Positions 33,709-41,466 of a stretch of 64,000 nucleotides of DNA are shown here, piece by piece. The stretch covers positions 62,001-126,000 of the forward strand of contig DAOTXS010000076.1 of the NCBI GenBank assembly GCA_034435055.1. The letters are read 5' to 3'. This stretch comes from DAOTXS01 sp034435055. Its GTDB lineage: Bacteria; Chloroflexota; Anaerolineae; UBA4142. Each line of letters opens with the position of its first letter. Within the stretch, counting starts at the first letter, position 1. The translations under genes and the position numbers were made by a program. The notes beneath the pieces are model-generated. The model was given only the letters and a program-made list of their open reading frames with translations. It made no database searches and was not told where the DNA came from.

Positions 33709-33717
33709 AAACCTCTT

Positions 33718-33844
33718 TGGACGCAGACGAGCGCGGATGAACGCCGAAAAACAATCTGTTTTGTCATTGCGAGGAGCGCGAAGCGGGTGCGACGAAGCAA
33801 TCTCCAAAGTTCTGTGGAGATTGCTTCGCTCCGCTCGCAATGAC
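33718..33844. repeat. Two abutting dispersed repeats after herA
   Basis: A GGACGCAGACGAGCGCGGAT arm (33718-33750) is followed by a complete GTCATTGCGAG-family palindrome (33763-33844) whose GAAGCAATCTCCA/TGGAGATTGCTTC stem is near perfect. Confidence 0.8.
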
Positions 33845-33856
33845 AGGTGGTGAAAT

Positions 33857-34225
33857 ATGCCAGAGAAAAAAGATTTCCAGACGACGTTTGCGCGTCTGAA
33901 AAAGATATTAAGCAAGTACGAAAAGCGTTTGACAGTTACGGTTGACAAGCCCGGCAATTATTCGCTGGATGCCGGGTACTCGGAGAAATTCAAGCGCAAC
34001 GTTTTCTTTGGCGCGGTGACGATCAAAAAGAATTACGTGAGTTTCTATTTGATGCCGGTCTACATCTTTCCGGATTTGCTCAAAGGCGTTTCGCCCGCGC
34101 TCAAGAAACGAATGCAGGGCAAATCGTGTTTCAATTTTGCGGCGGTTGACGATGACTTGTTCGTTGAACTTGCGGCATTGGCAAAGCGGGGATTTGAGCG
34201 ATTCAAGGAAGAGGGGTGGGCGTAA
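33857..34225 (+). CDS. Small basic protein, YdhG/DUF1801-like
   Basis: A 122-residue Lys- and Phe-rich protein. The middle (FFGAVTIKKNYVSFYLMPVY) and the following KGVSPALKKRMQGKSCFNF resemble DUF1801/YdhG-type proteins, which share a fold with frataxin-like modules; I rate this as suggestive only. ATG 33857 follows GGTGGTGAA, immediately after a palindromic repeat. No operon partner is evident: herA upstream is separated by the repeat, and hairpins follow downstream. Confidence 0.6.
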   Translation: MPEKKDFQTTFARLKKILSKYEKRLTVTVDKPGNYSLDAGYSEKFKRNVFFGAVTIKKNYVSFYLMPVYIFPDLLKGVSPALKKRMQGKSCFNFAAVDDDLFVELAALAKRGFERFKEEGWA

Positions 34226-34228
34226 CAC

Positions 34229-34333
34229 GGCGAATAAATTCGCGGCAACGAGTGCGCCAAGTCTGCCTTCGCAGACTGCACGTCTAACCTGCGAAGGCAG
34301 GTTTCGTGAATTTGTAGCGGCGACTTGAGTCGC
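34229..34333. repeat. Cluster of four short hairpins
   Basis: Successive perfect stems are GCGAATAAATTCGC (34229-34243), AGTCTGCCTTCGCAGACT (34260-34277), ACCTGCGAAGGCAGGT (34287-34302) and a CGACTTGAGTCG stem (about 34321-34332). The CTTCGCAG/CTGCGAAG words recur between hairpins, so larger alternative pairings exist. No gene is present between 34226 and 34403. Confidence 0.65.
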
Positions 34334-34403
34334 TTAGCGCGGATACAAGTCGTGTTTCATCTTATTGGCGGTGCTTTACCCAAACGGAATGGAGAAAAAT
34401 ATC

Positions 34404-35231
34404 ATGATTGAAAAGGATGTTATCGATAAACTTAAATCAAGAGAAACATACCTTGATGAATGGCTGAAGCGAAATTGTGATGCCCAAAACCTTGTCCCGC
34501 ATGTCCAACAAGCACTTGATTTTACAAGATGGGAGATTGATGCGCTTTCCTCACGCCCTGAAGAAGCAGATGAAATAGCTGCGCCAACCCTGTCTAATGT
34601 TGATCGCGAAAATCAATTTATGACCCTTGCTTTTCCAATGTTGCCTAAATTCGATATTTCAATGGCTGGGAGTGCAAGTGGTATGAACGTAGCTGCTAAC
34701 ACAACTGTTTATTCCTTTGTCGTAAGGGTTGGAGATATTCCAACTGAGATCGCACAAAATTACTCTAGGTCATATGCTCAACAATATCAAGAATTGCAGG
34801 ATAAGTACACGCGCGTTGAGAAAATCAGAACGCTACTTGTCCGGATTCCTGATTCTCTCGCACTGAAGAGGCTTGATCCAGCATTCAAATCATTCTCTAA
34901 ATCGAAATCAGGAGTGGTTTCCCGAACGGCAACAGCAACTGAAATTAGAAACCTGTTGGATGGATTTAAAGGAGATCTATTCGCTCTTGCATACGGCAAA
35001 GGAAAAGGCAACAAGACTTGGCGAGGAATGAGTGAGAAAGTTGCAAAAGGCGGTACAAGCTCATTAGAGTATGCTCAATTGTTGGATCAGGAAAAAGTCC
35101 GCGATAGCCTTATTGATCGACTTTCCGGCATTCTAAAAGATCGAGAAGGTGGTTCTATAACAAATCTCGACGCAATTTGGACTCAGACACTTGACCATAT
35201 TTACGTAGCTCTAAATCTGATTGCTATTTGA
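34404..35231 (+). CDS. AT-rich orphan protein of unknown function
   Basis: A 275-residue protein with no recognised domain. Codon usage is strikingly AT-rich (frequent AAA, ATT, GAT, TTA), unlike every neighbour, which suggests recent transfer. Visible traits are an N-terminal charged helix (EKDVIDKLKSRETYLDEWLKR), a central SFVVRVGDIPTEIAQNY stretch, a probable coiled coil (SYAQQYQELQDKYTRVEKIR) and a C-terminal helix (LTDHIYVALNL-like). No signal peptide or membrane helix is present. Start ATG 34404 with GGAG nine bases upstream; ATG 34389 is an alternative. It lies between herA and the Mre11-like gene, flanked by palindrome clusters, consistent with insertion of accessory DNA. Confidence 0.7.
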   Translation: MIEKDVIDKLKSRETYLDEWLKRNCDAQNLVPHVQQALDFTRWEIDALSSRPEEADEIAAPTLSNVDRENQFMTLAFPMLPKFDISMAGSASGMNVAANTTVYSFVVRVGDIPTEIAQNYSRSYAQQYQELQDKYTRVEKIRTLLVRIPDSLALKRLDPAFKSFSKSKSGVVSRTATATEIRNLLDGFKGDLFALAYGKGKGNKTWRGMSEKVAKGGTSSLEYAQLLDQEKVRDSLIDRLSGILKDREGGSITNLDAIWTQTLDHIYVALNLIAI

Positions 35232-35242
35232 ACTTCCGACTC

Positions 35243-35338
35243 GATCCAAAATCAGAAATCGAAAATCCAAAATGCTCATACTCTTTTGCACTGCCGACAA
35301 TCACCCGAGTCGTTATTACGGCAAATGAATGCCGCCGA
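35243..35338 (+). pseudogene. Duplicated 5' fragment of an Mre11-like gene
   Basis: The 18-codon frame from ATG 35272 to TGA 35326 reads MLILFCTADNHPSRYYGK, closely matching the start of the intact gene at 35508 (MIKLVCTADNHLGRFYGK). I count 45 of 54 identical bases. The upstream A-rich leader (CCAAAATCAGAAATC...AATCCAA) is duplicated too, and a one-base deletion after GGCAAA breaks the frame. The rest of the gene is missing; a hairpin-rich element follows directly. Confidence 0.8.
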
Positions 35339-35446
35339 TTCGAAATCGGCGTCTCAGCAAGGTGAAAATCCGATTAATCGGATTCGGCACCTGCACAACA
35401 CGTTTTAACGTGTTTTCACCTCGCTGAGACATCGAATTCATTCGAT
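35334..35446. repeat. Multi-hairpin element with long outer stem
   Basis: GTCTCAGCAAGGTGAAAA (35351-35368) pairs with TTTTCACCTCGCTGAGAC (35413-35430) at 17 of 18 positions. Inside lie two perfect palindromes, ATCCGATTAATCGGAT (35368-35383) and AACACGTTTTAACGTGTT (35397-35414). Outside lie GCCGATT/AATCGGC (35334-35350) on the left and ATCGAATTCATTCGAT (35431-35446) on the right. The product would be a branched, cloverleaf-like structure. It separates the Mre11 5' fragment from the intact gene. Confidence 0.75.
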
Positions 35447-35507
35447 GGCGATGAATCTGTAATGTGAAATCGCCTGTCAAATCCAAATCAGAAATCAGAA
35501 ATCCAAC

Positions 35508-36677
35508 ATGATCAAACTCGTTTGCACCGCCGACAACCACCTGGGACGTTTTTACGGCAAAATGAATTTGCGCCAACTCGCGGAACGCCGCCAGCGTTTG
35601 CGCGAGGCGTTCGCGCAAACCGTCGATTTTGCAATTGCCAAACGCGCGCATTTCTTTTTGCAATGCGGCGACCTGTTCGACCGGGAAGCGCCGCCGCCCG
35701 CCGAACTCACTTTCGTCGCGCAACAATTCCAAAAATTGCGCGACGCCAACATCCGCATCTACGCCATCAGCGGTAATCACGACATGCCCACGTCGAGCGA
35801 GTGCGCAACGCCGGTGCGGATTTACGATGCACTCCGCGCCGCGCACGTGTTCAGCAAGCGCACCGAAATCGAATTTGATTTGGTCAAAGTCGAAGGCACG
35901 ACGGTTGCCATCGGCGGCATCGCGCCCGACCCGCGTCTCGATTCCAGCGCCGACCCGCTCGACGGGGTGACGTACACGAAACCCAAAGCGGACGTAACGC
36001 TGTTGATGCTTCACTGCGGTTACGAAGGATCGGTGCCGAAAGAATTTTCGGAAGCGGTTCTGCCCAAATCGCGCGTCGCGCAAATGCCAGACATCGATTA
36101 CTTTTTCCTTGGCGATATTCATCGCACGCACAAAGCCATCGTCGATCATTCGACCGTCATCATTCCCGGCGCAACCGAACGAATGACGTTCGGCGAAATC
36201 GAAGAGAAAGCCGGCTTTTACTACGCCGAGCTCGATGGCAAGAACGCGATCAAGTTACAACATCAATCCATCGATCCACAACCGATGCGCCGCGAAATCG
36301 TTCGCACGACCGACATCGATCCACAAACGCCAACCGAGTACATCTTTGATCGACTGCGCGAATGGTCTGATACAGATCAACTGATGCAACTCCGCATCGA
36401 AGGTCTGCTCGAGCGCGACGTGTACCATCGTTTGAAATTTTTCGACATCTGGCGATTGGGCAACGAACTCAACTTTTATTTCGACCTCGACCGCACCGAC
36501 GTAAAACTGAAAACCGGCAATGCCGATGACACAATCGGCGGGGGTGAGGTGGTCAGCATTCGCCACGAAATCGAGCGCGTCGTGGATGAGTTTGCCGCGC
36601 AACGTGAAGGCGACGACCGCGCGTTGATCGAAGAGGCGAGAGAGATGGTGATGGCGCGAATCGGAAAGGAAGAATAA
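35508..36677 (+). CDS. Mre11/SbcD-like metallophosphoesterase
   Basis: A 389-residue predicted DNA nuclease. The calcineurin-like phosphoesterase motifs are TADNHLGR (variant of DxH), QCGDLFDREAPP (GDxxD), YAISGNHDMP (GNHD), MLHCGYEG and LGDIHRTHKA (GxH/D region), which bind two Mn2+ ions in Mre11/SbcD. The C-terminal 120 residues have the capping-domain position but are not recognisable in detail. No ribosome site is apparent before ATG 35508; the leader is an A-rich direct repeat shared with the upstream fragment. A Rad50/SbcC partner is absent locally. Confidence 0.87.
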   Translation: MIKLVCTADNHLGRFYGKMNLRQLAERRQRLREAFAQTVDFAIAKRAHFFLQCGDLFDREAPPPAELTFVAQQFQKLRDANIRIYAISGNHDMPTSSECATPVRIYDALRAAHVFSKRTEIEFDLVKVEGTTVAIGGIAPDPRLDSSADPLDGVTYTKPKADVTLLMLHCGYEGSVPKEFSEAVLPKSRVAQMPDIDYFFLGDIHRTHKAIVDHSTVIIPGATERMTFGEIEEKAGFYYAELDGKNAIKLQHQSIDPQPMRREIVRTTDIDPQTPTEYIFDRLREWSDTDQLMQLRIEGLLERDVYHRLKFFDIWRLGNELNFYFDLDRTDVKLKTGNADDTIGGGEVVSIRHEIERVVDEFAAQREGDDRALIEEAREMVMARIGKEE

Positions 36678-36699
36678 TCCGCGAATCAAAAACCCATGT

Positions 36700-36791
36700 G
36701 TCATTGCGAGCCACGTTTTTTGTGGCGAAGCAATCTCTCAAGGTGCTTTGAAAGATTGCTTCGTTGTTGCTTCGCAACTCCTCGCAATGAC
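36700..36791. repeat. GTCATTGCGAG-family palindrome
   Basis: GTCATTGCGAGCCACG...GCGAAGCAATCTCTCAA is inverted on the right by TTGAAAGATTGCTTCG...CTCCTCGCAATGAC. The extra TTGTTGCTTCGCAA in the right arm is a small internal duplication. Confidence 0.85.
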
Positions 36792-36819
36792 AAGCGAAAT
36801 ATTCGTGGACATTTTTTGC

Positions 36820-37455
36820 ATGACTTTTACCATAACGCAACAATCACAGTTCTCCACGAAACACGCCGAACAATTCCGCGCGATTTATCTCGATAGTTTT
36901 CCACCGCACGAGCGCGCGGATTTTTCGTACCTGATCGATTCGATGGCGCGAGGCAGTCGTTGGTTCTTCGCCGGCACCTGCGACGACAATTTACTTGGTT
37001 TTGCGATCATCGTGCCGTACATCACATCCAATATTCACTTGCTCGAATATCTCGCCGTCGATGCACACGCGCGCAACGCCGGAATCGGCGGAACGCTTTT
37101 GCAAAGCGTCGTCGCCGCGATTCATGATTCACAATCCGCCATCGGTTTGCTCATCGAAGTTGAACCCGACGATGAAGGCGATGATACTGAACGCAAACTA
37201 CGCGCACGACGAGTCGAATTCTATCGACGACACGGCGCGCGCGTGGTGGATGGCGCAACAAATTACCGCGTGCCGCTCGCCGACCGCGCTGGCACGATGC
37301 GAATGAAATTGCTGTGGTTGCCAATTGCGGCAAATGCGGATGCGCCGCGCGGTGACAAGTTGCGCGAATGCATTCGCGGTATATTCGTCAAAAGTTACGA
37401 ACATGCCACAGACAGTTTATTATTACAATCAGTACTCGAGGATTTGATTTGCTAG
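36820..37455 (+). CDS. GNAT family N-acetyltransferase
   Basis: A 211-residue acetyltransferase. The acetyl-CoA core runs from NLLGFAIIVPYI through LLEYLAVDAHARNAGIGGTLLQSVVAAI (motif A, with the R/Q-x-x-G-x-G/A loop as RNAGIGG) to EFYRRHGARVVDG. ATG 36820 is chosen since the open frame upstream runs through a palindromic repeat. The ribosome site is weak. Substrate unknown. No clear operon partner. Confidence 0.82.
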   Translation: MTFTITQQSQFSTKHAEQFRAIYLDSFPPHERADFSYLIDSMARGSRWFFAGTCDDNLLGFAIIVPYITSNIHLLEYLAVDAHARNAGIGGTLLQSVVAAIHDSQSAIGLLIEVEPDDEGDDTERKLRARRVEFYRRHGARVVDGATNYRVPLADRAGTMRMKLLWLPIAANADAPRGDKLRECIRGIFVKSYEHATDSLLLQSVLEDLIC

Positions 37456-37472
37456 AGATAGGGCTTGGTCGA

Positions 37473-37585
37473 AGTCAAGTTCCATTGTCATTCCGAGCGA
37501 AGCGAGGAATCTCTCAAGCTACTTGCAAGATGCTTCACTTCGTTCAGCATGACAGATTCCTCTGGAAATTCGTTTGGAACTTGAC
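37473..37585. repeat. GTCATTxCGAG palindrome nested in an outer inverted repeat
   Basis: The inner element 37487-37553 runs from GTCATTCCGAGCGAAGCGAG to GTTCAGCATGAC. Outside it, GTCAAGTTCCA (37474-37484) is inverted as TGGAACTTGAC (37575-37585). The nested arrangement is like that at 62874-63000. Confidence 0.75.
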
Positions 37586-37630
37586 CCGCGCAGAACTTGA
37601 TCACCACCTAATGCTAGAAAGGATAATCCC

Positions 37631-38596
37631 TTGAAAGATATTTTTTTCCTCGCCGCCGCGCGTGGCGTGTATACATATCAGCACGACGCAAACGATTGGC
37701 GCGAGGTTGCGCACGGTTTGCAAAATCTCCGCGTGACCAGCATCACCTTGCACGACGGCGTCGCGTTTGCCGGCACAACCGATGGCGTGTTTCGTAGCGA
37801 CGACGCCGGCAAAACGTGGCGCGAAACAAGCAACGGAATGACCACACGTTACGTGCGTTGGCTCGCGTCGCACGACGATGCTATTTTTGCCGGCACCGAG
37901 CCGGCGGACATTTTCGGTTCGCGCAACGGCGGCGAAGCGTGGCGCGAGTGCGCCGAGGTCACAAAATTGCGCGACGCGCACAAATGGTTTTTGCCGTACT
38001 CGTCCGGCGCGGGATGCATTCGCGGTTTTGCGTTTCACGGCGAGCGTGGGTACGCGGCGGCGGAAGTTGGCGGCGCATTGCGTTCCGATGATCGCGGCGA
38101 AACGTGGCAACTTTGTGCCGGGAGTTCCGGCAAACCATCGCTTGGTACGCCGCGCGCGAAATTTATTCATCCCGACGTTCACTCGATTGCGGTGCATCCA
38201 TCGTCGCCCGATTTTGTTTTCGCACCGACCGGCGGCGGGTTCTATCGTTCCATCAACGGCGGCGCGACCTGGGAATTAAAATACGATTGTTACGTTCGCG
38301 CGGTGTGGTTCGATCCGCGCGATGCGAATCATCTTGTCCTTGGTCCCGCTGACGGCGTCGATTCAAATGGTCGCATCGAAGAAACGCGCGACGGCGGTAA
38401 CACGTGGCACGCGGCATCGCTGGGATTGCAAGTTCCGTGGCGTCGTCATATGGTCGAACGATTCGCGCAAATCGATGATGAATTGTTTGCCGTGTTATCG
38501 AACGGTGAATTGATTGCCACGCCAATTGCAACGCTCGAGTGGCGATACATTTTGCGCGACCTCAAAGACATCCACGCCATCGCATCGACGCAATGA
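37631..38596 (+). CDS. BNR/Asp-box beta-propeller protein
   Basis: A 321-residue protein with at least five Asp-box turns: SDDAGKTW, SRNGGEAW, SDDRGETW, SINGGATW and TRDGGNTW, spaced by about 45 residues. This predicts a six- or seven-bladed propeller like those of sialidases and photosystem-assembly YCF48 proteins. No signal peptide or sialidase catalytic FRIP motif is present, so it is probably a cytoplasmic binding scaffold. The start is TTG 37631 with AAAGGA upstream. Its stop overlaps the next start (ATGA), implying coupling to the YcaQ-like protein. Confidence 0.82.
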   Translation: MKDIFFLAAARGVYTYQHDANDWREVAHGLQNLRVTSITLHDGVAFAGTTDGVFRSDDAGKTWRETSNGMTTRYVRWLASHDDAIFAGTEPADIFGSRNGGEAWRECAEVTKLRDAHKWFLPYSSGAGCIRGFAFHGERGYAAAEVGGALRSDDRGETWQLCAGSSGKPSLGTPRAKFIHPDVHSIAVHPSSPDFVFAPTGGGFYRSINGGATWELKYDCYVRAVWFDPRDANHLVLGPADGVDSNGRIEETRDGGNTWHAASLGLQVPWRRHMVERFAQIDDELFAVLSNGELIATPIATLEWRYILRDLKDIHAIASTQ

Positions 38597-39834
38597 ATTC
38601 ACTTCGCACACTTACGCCAACGCTCGCGCGCCGGCTTGCCATCACCAAACAACATCTCGCCGGCAAATCTTCTCATCCCGACACCGATGGCATCATGCAA
38701 ATCGTGCGCGACCTCGGGTGTTTGCAAATCGATCCAATCAACGTCGTTGCGCGCCCGCAATATCTCATCTTGTTCAGCCGGCTTGGCGCGTACGACACCA
38801 ATCTGCTCGATCAACTTTTGTGGCGTGAGCGCAAACTGTTCGAATACTGGGCGCATTGCGCGTCGGTTGTCCTCACCGACGATTATCCGATTCATAATTT
38901 GATGATGCGGACGTACGCAAGCGACGATTCGAACTGGGATCGGCGCGTGCGTAAATGGATCACGGACAATGATGCGTTGCGCCGCGCGATTCTGTCGATC
39001 ATTCGCCGCAAGGGTCCCACCCTCTCACGCGATTTCATCGAAGCCGGCGTCGAGCCGCGCGCGTGGGTTTCAACGGGGTGGACGTCGGGTCGCAACGCGA
39101 GTCGGATGTTGGATTTTTTGTGGATGCAAGGCAAATTGATGGTCGTCGGGCGCGAGGGAATCCAGAAGGTCTGGGATTTAGCGGAACGCTTTTTGCCGGC
39201 ATCGGCGCCGCGCGAAAAATGGAACGAACGCAAAGTCGTGCGGCACGCGGCGCAACGCTCGCTCCGCGCGCTCGGCGTCGCCACGCCGCGCCAGATTCAA
39301 CAGCATTTCATTCGCGGACGTTATTCAAATCTTGCGCGCGTCCTTGCCGAACTCGAAGATGAAAAATTGATCGAGCGCGTGCAAATCATCGACGACGGTC
39401 AAGCGTGGCAAGGCGATTGGTACATTCACGCCGATGACGTTCCGCGCATCGAAAAATTATCGGCGGGCGATTGGCAACCGCGCACAACGTTGCTTTCGCC
39501 GTTCGACAATTTGATCTGCGACCGCGCGCGCACAAAATTACTTTTCGATTTCGATTACACCATTGAGATTTACGTACCCAAATCCAAACGTAAATTTGGT
39601 TATTACGTTTTACCCATCTTGCGCGGCGACCGATTGATTGGTAGAATCGATGCCGCGATGGATCGCGCGCGCGGCGTTCTACACATCAATGCAATCTTCG
39701 CCGAACCGAATGCGCCAACCAATGCGACGCGTTCCATCCAAGATGCAATCGAGCGGCTGGCAAAATTTCTCGGTGCAAACGCAATCACGTACACCAAGCG
39801 CGTGCCGAGAGAATGGAGGCGTATCCTCAAATAA
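38593..39834 (+). CDS. YcaQ/AlkZ-family winged-helix DNA glycosylase
   Basis: A 413-residue HTH_42 family protein. The catalytic signature of the YcaQ subgroup, Q-hydrophobic-D, appears in LGCLQIDPINVVARPQ; AlkZ enzymes carry QxQ here. FEYWAHCASVV, RGPTL-like RKGPTLSRDF and the C-terminal LLSPFDNLICDRARTKLLFDFDYTIEIYVP are family landmarks. Known members excise alkylated bases and unhook interstrand crosslinks. The ATG overlaps the stop of the propeller gene by four bases. With Tag and endonuclease IV nearby, a base-excision-repair neighbourhood is plausible. Confidence 0.87.
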   Translation: MNSLRTLTPTLARRLAITKQHLAGKSSHPDTDGIMQIVRDLGCLQIDPINVVARPQYLILFSRLGAYDTNLLDQLLWRERKLFEYWAHCASVVLTDDYPIHNLMMRTYASDDSNWDRRVRKWITDNDALRRAILSIIRRKGPTLSRDFIEAGVEPRAWVSTGWTSGRNASRMLDFLWMQGKLMVVGREGIQKVWDLAERFLPASAPREKWNERKVVRHAAQRSLRALGVATPRQIQQHFIRGRYSNLARVLAELEDEKLIERVQIIDDGQAWQGDWYIHADDVPRIEKLSAGDWQPRTTLLSPFDNLICDRARTKLLFDFDYTIEIYVPKSKRKFGYYVLPILRGDRLIGRIDAAMDRARGVLHINAIFAEPNAPTNATRSIQDAIERLAKFLGANAITYTKRVPREWRRILK

Positions 39835-39845
39835 GGAGTGACCCG

Positions 39846-40940
39846 ATGGTCAAACAGAAATTCAATTGGCTTGTGAATTTGCTGCTATTGCCGGCGGCGG
39901 TTCTGACCAGCGCAACCGGAATCATCGCCGAACTGTTTGACATCAACGATTTCGTCTTGCACAAATATCCGGCGTACGTGCTGGCGGTACTGCTCGGCAT
40001 CCACTTTTTGCTTCGCTTGATACCGTGGCTTCACGGCACGCGCCGTCTTTTGACATTTCGTTCGTCACGCACTTTCAAATCCCCCTCGACAGCGACAGCC
40101 CCGCCGGCTCCCGCGAGCGTTACCCGGCGCAACGTGCTCATCTGGCTTGGGAGTACCATCGGTGGCTTTCTTGCCGGCAATTTTCTTGCGCCAACGCGGC
40201 GCGCGAATTTACCCACCGATGAAGACATCGGCGTGGTATATCATCACTGGAGCAAACCGGGTAATGTCTCGTTGATCAGCGCGGTGATCGATTGGGGCAC
40301 GCAACCCCCGGTGTTTAAGGAATATCCGGGAGTAGAAAAAATTCCTCTGCCGCCGGTTGTGCGCCGGGCTAGTATGGCAATCGAGCAAGCGATTGCTCAA
40401 CGGCGTTCCGTGCGTGATTATTCCGACCGCGCGCTTGAACTCGATGAACTCAATCGATTGTTGCATTACACGACCGGCATCAACGATTCACGTTGGGGCA
40501 GTGGCTTGCGTTCCACGCCTTCGTCTGGCGCGCTTTATCCGGTTGAAACGTATCTGGTGATTCACGCGGTCGATGGCGTGGCGCGTGGCATTTATCATTA
40601 CAACATTCGCGACCACGCGCTGGAGCAAATGCGGGCAGGTGATTTTCGGCAAGCGATTACCGACGCCGCGCTGGGACAAGAATTTTTCGGCAAAGCCGGC
40701 GTGGTCTTTGTGCTCACCGGCGTTTTTCAGCGCGCGCGTTGGAAATATCAGGACCGCGCGTATCGCTATACCATGCTCGAAGCCGGACACATCGGACAAA
40801 ATATCTATCTCATGGCAACCGCGCTGGGATTGGGAGCGTGTGCTGTCGGCGCGTTCTGGGACAATGACGTGAATCAACTAATCCAAGTTGATGGCAAACA
40901 AGAAGCGACCTTGTATTTGCTGACGGTCGGACGACTGTGA
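39846..40940 (+). CDS. Membrane-anchored SagB-type nitroreductase
   Basis: A 364-residue protein in two parts. Residues 1-115 contain two membrane helices of DUF4405 type (LLLLPAAVLTSATGIIAELF and YVLAVLLGIHFLLRLIPW) and, after a linker, a twin-Arg-like VTRRNVLIWLGSTIGG helix. Residues about 175-364 form an FMN nitroreductase domain with RRSVRDYSDRAL, TPSSGALYPVE and GHIGQNIYLMATALGLGACAVGAF. SagB-type domains oxidise thiazoline/oxazoline rings or reduce quinone-like substrates. Start ATG 39846 follows AAGGAG. Anchoring of this fold is uncommon; the substrate could be a membrane quinone or flavin-linked carrier. Confidence 0.85.
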   Translation: MVKQKFNWLVNLLLLPAAVLTSATGIIAELFDINDFVLHKYPAYVLAVLLGIHFLLRLIPWLHGTRRLLTFRSSRTFKSPSTATAPPAPASVTRRNVLIWLGSTIGGFLAGNFLAPTRRANLPTDEDIGVVYHHWSKPGNVSLISAVIDWGTQPPVFKEYPGVEKIPLPPVVRRASMAIEQAIAQRRSVRDYSDRALELDELNRLLHYTTGINDSRWGSGLRSTPSSGALYPVETYLVIHAVDGVARGIYHYNIRDHALEQMRAGDFRQAITDAALGQEFFGKAGVVFVLTGVFQRARWKYQDRAYRYTMLEAGHIGQNIYLMATALGLGACAVGAFWDNDVNQLIQVDGKQEATLYLLTVGRL

Positions 40941-41326
40941 GTCAACCCTTGACGCTTTCAATTCTGCCGGACACTTTTGCCATCTGCCGGCTCGATCCAA
41001 GCGCGCCAATTCCGGCTTGGACGCTCGGCGATTTCATTTCCATCACGCGTACGCGCGACGAACTTTCGATGGTGTGCGCGCAAGCAAATGTGCCAGATGC
41101 TATTCGATGCGAACGCGGCTGGCGCGCACTAAAAATTGAAGGGCAACTCGATTTCGCGCTGATCGGCATTCTCGCGTCGATTGCGACACCGCTCGCCGAT
41201 GCCGGCATCAGTATCTTTGCGCTTTCCACATTCGATACCGATTATGTGTTGGTGAAAGCAGAAAAGTTGGAGCAAGCGACTGGAATGTTGCGCCTCGCTG
41301 GCCATCAAGTTTTAAATCATAACTGA
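40937..41326 (+). CDS. ACT-domain protein
   Basis: A 129-residue protein of the CASTOR/DUF3388-like ACT group: SILPDTFAICRLDP, DELSMVCAQANVP, WRALKIEGQLDFALIGILASIATPLADAGISIFALSTFDTDYVLVKAEKLEQA. Two ACT folds pack together; they usually bind amino acids. The GTG start overlaps the nitroreductase stop (GTGA), so the two are translationally coupled, though a functional link is not obvious. Confidence 0.85.
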   Translation: MSQPLTLSILPDTFAICRLDPSAPIPAWTLGDFISITRTRDELSMVCAQANVPDAIRCERGWRALKIEGQLDFALIGILASIATPLADAGISIFALSTFDTDYVLVKAEKLEQATGMLRLAGHQVLNHN

Positions 41327-41336
41327 CATTACGCAA

Positions 41337-41403
41337 TTTCACCGCTGAGAATGCAAAGTTCGCAGAGAAAAATCTCAGCGGTCTCCGTGTGCTTTGCGGT
41401 AAA
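41337..41403. repeat. ACCGC-type dispersed palindrome
   Basis: TTTCACCGCTGAGAATGCAA and an imperfect inverse ending GTGTGCTTTGCGGTAAAA surround AATCTCAGCGG. It occupies most of the gap before rlmE. Confidence 0.65.
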
Positions 41404-41466
41404 ACAATTCGGTTTGCGTAAGGTGAGATCATACATCTGCCATCTGAAATCATAAATGAGGTTAAT

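Noticed and set aside
31909..36677. A complete HerA-type anti-phage defence system
   Set aside because: No Sir2, DUF4297 or other known HerA partner domain is recognisable in the adjacent genes, so this stays a hypothesis in the findings.
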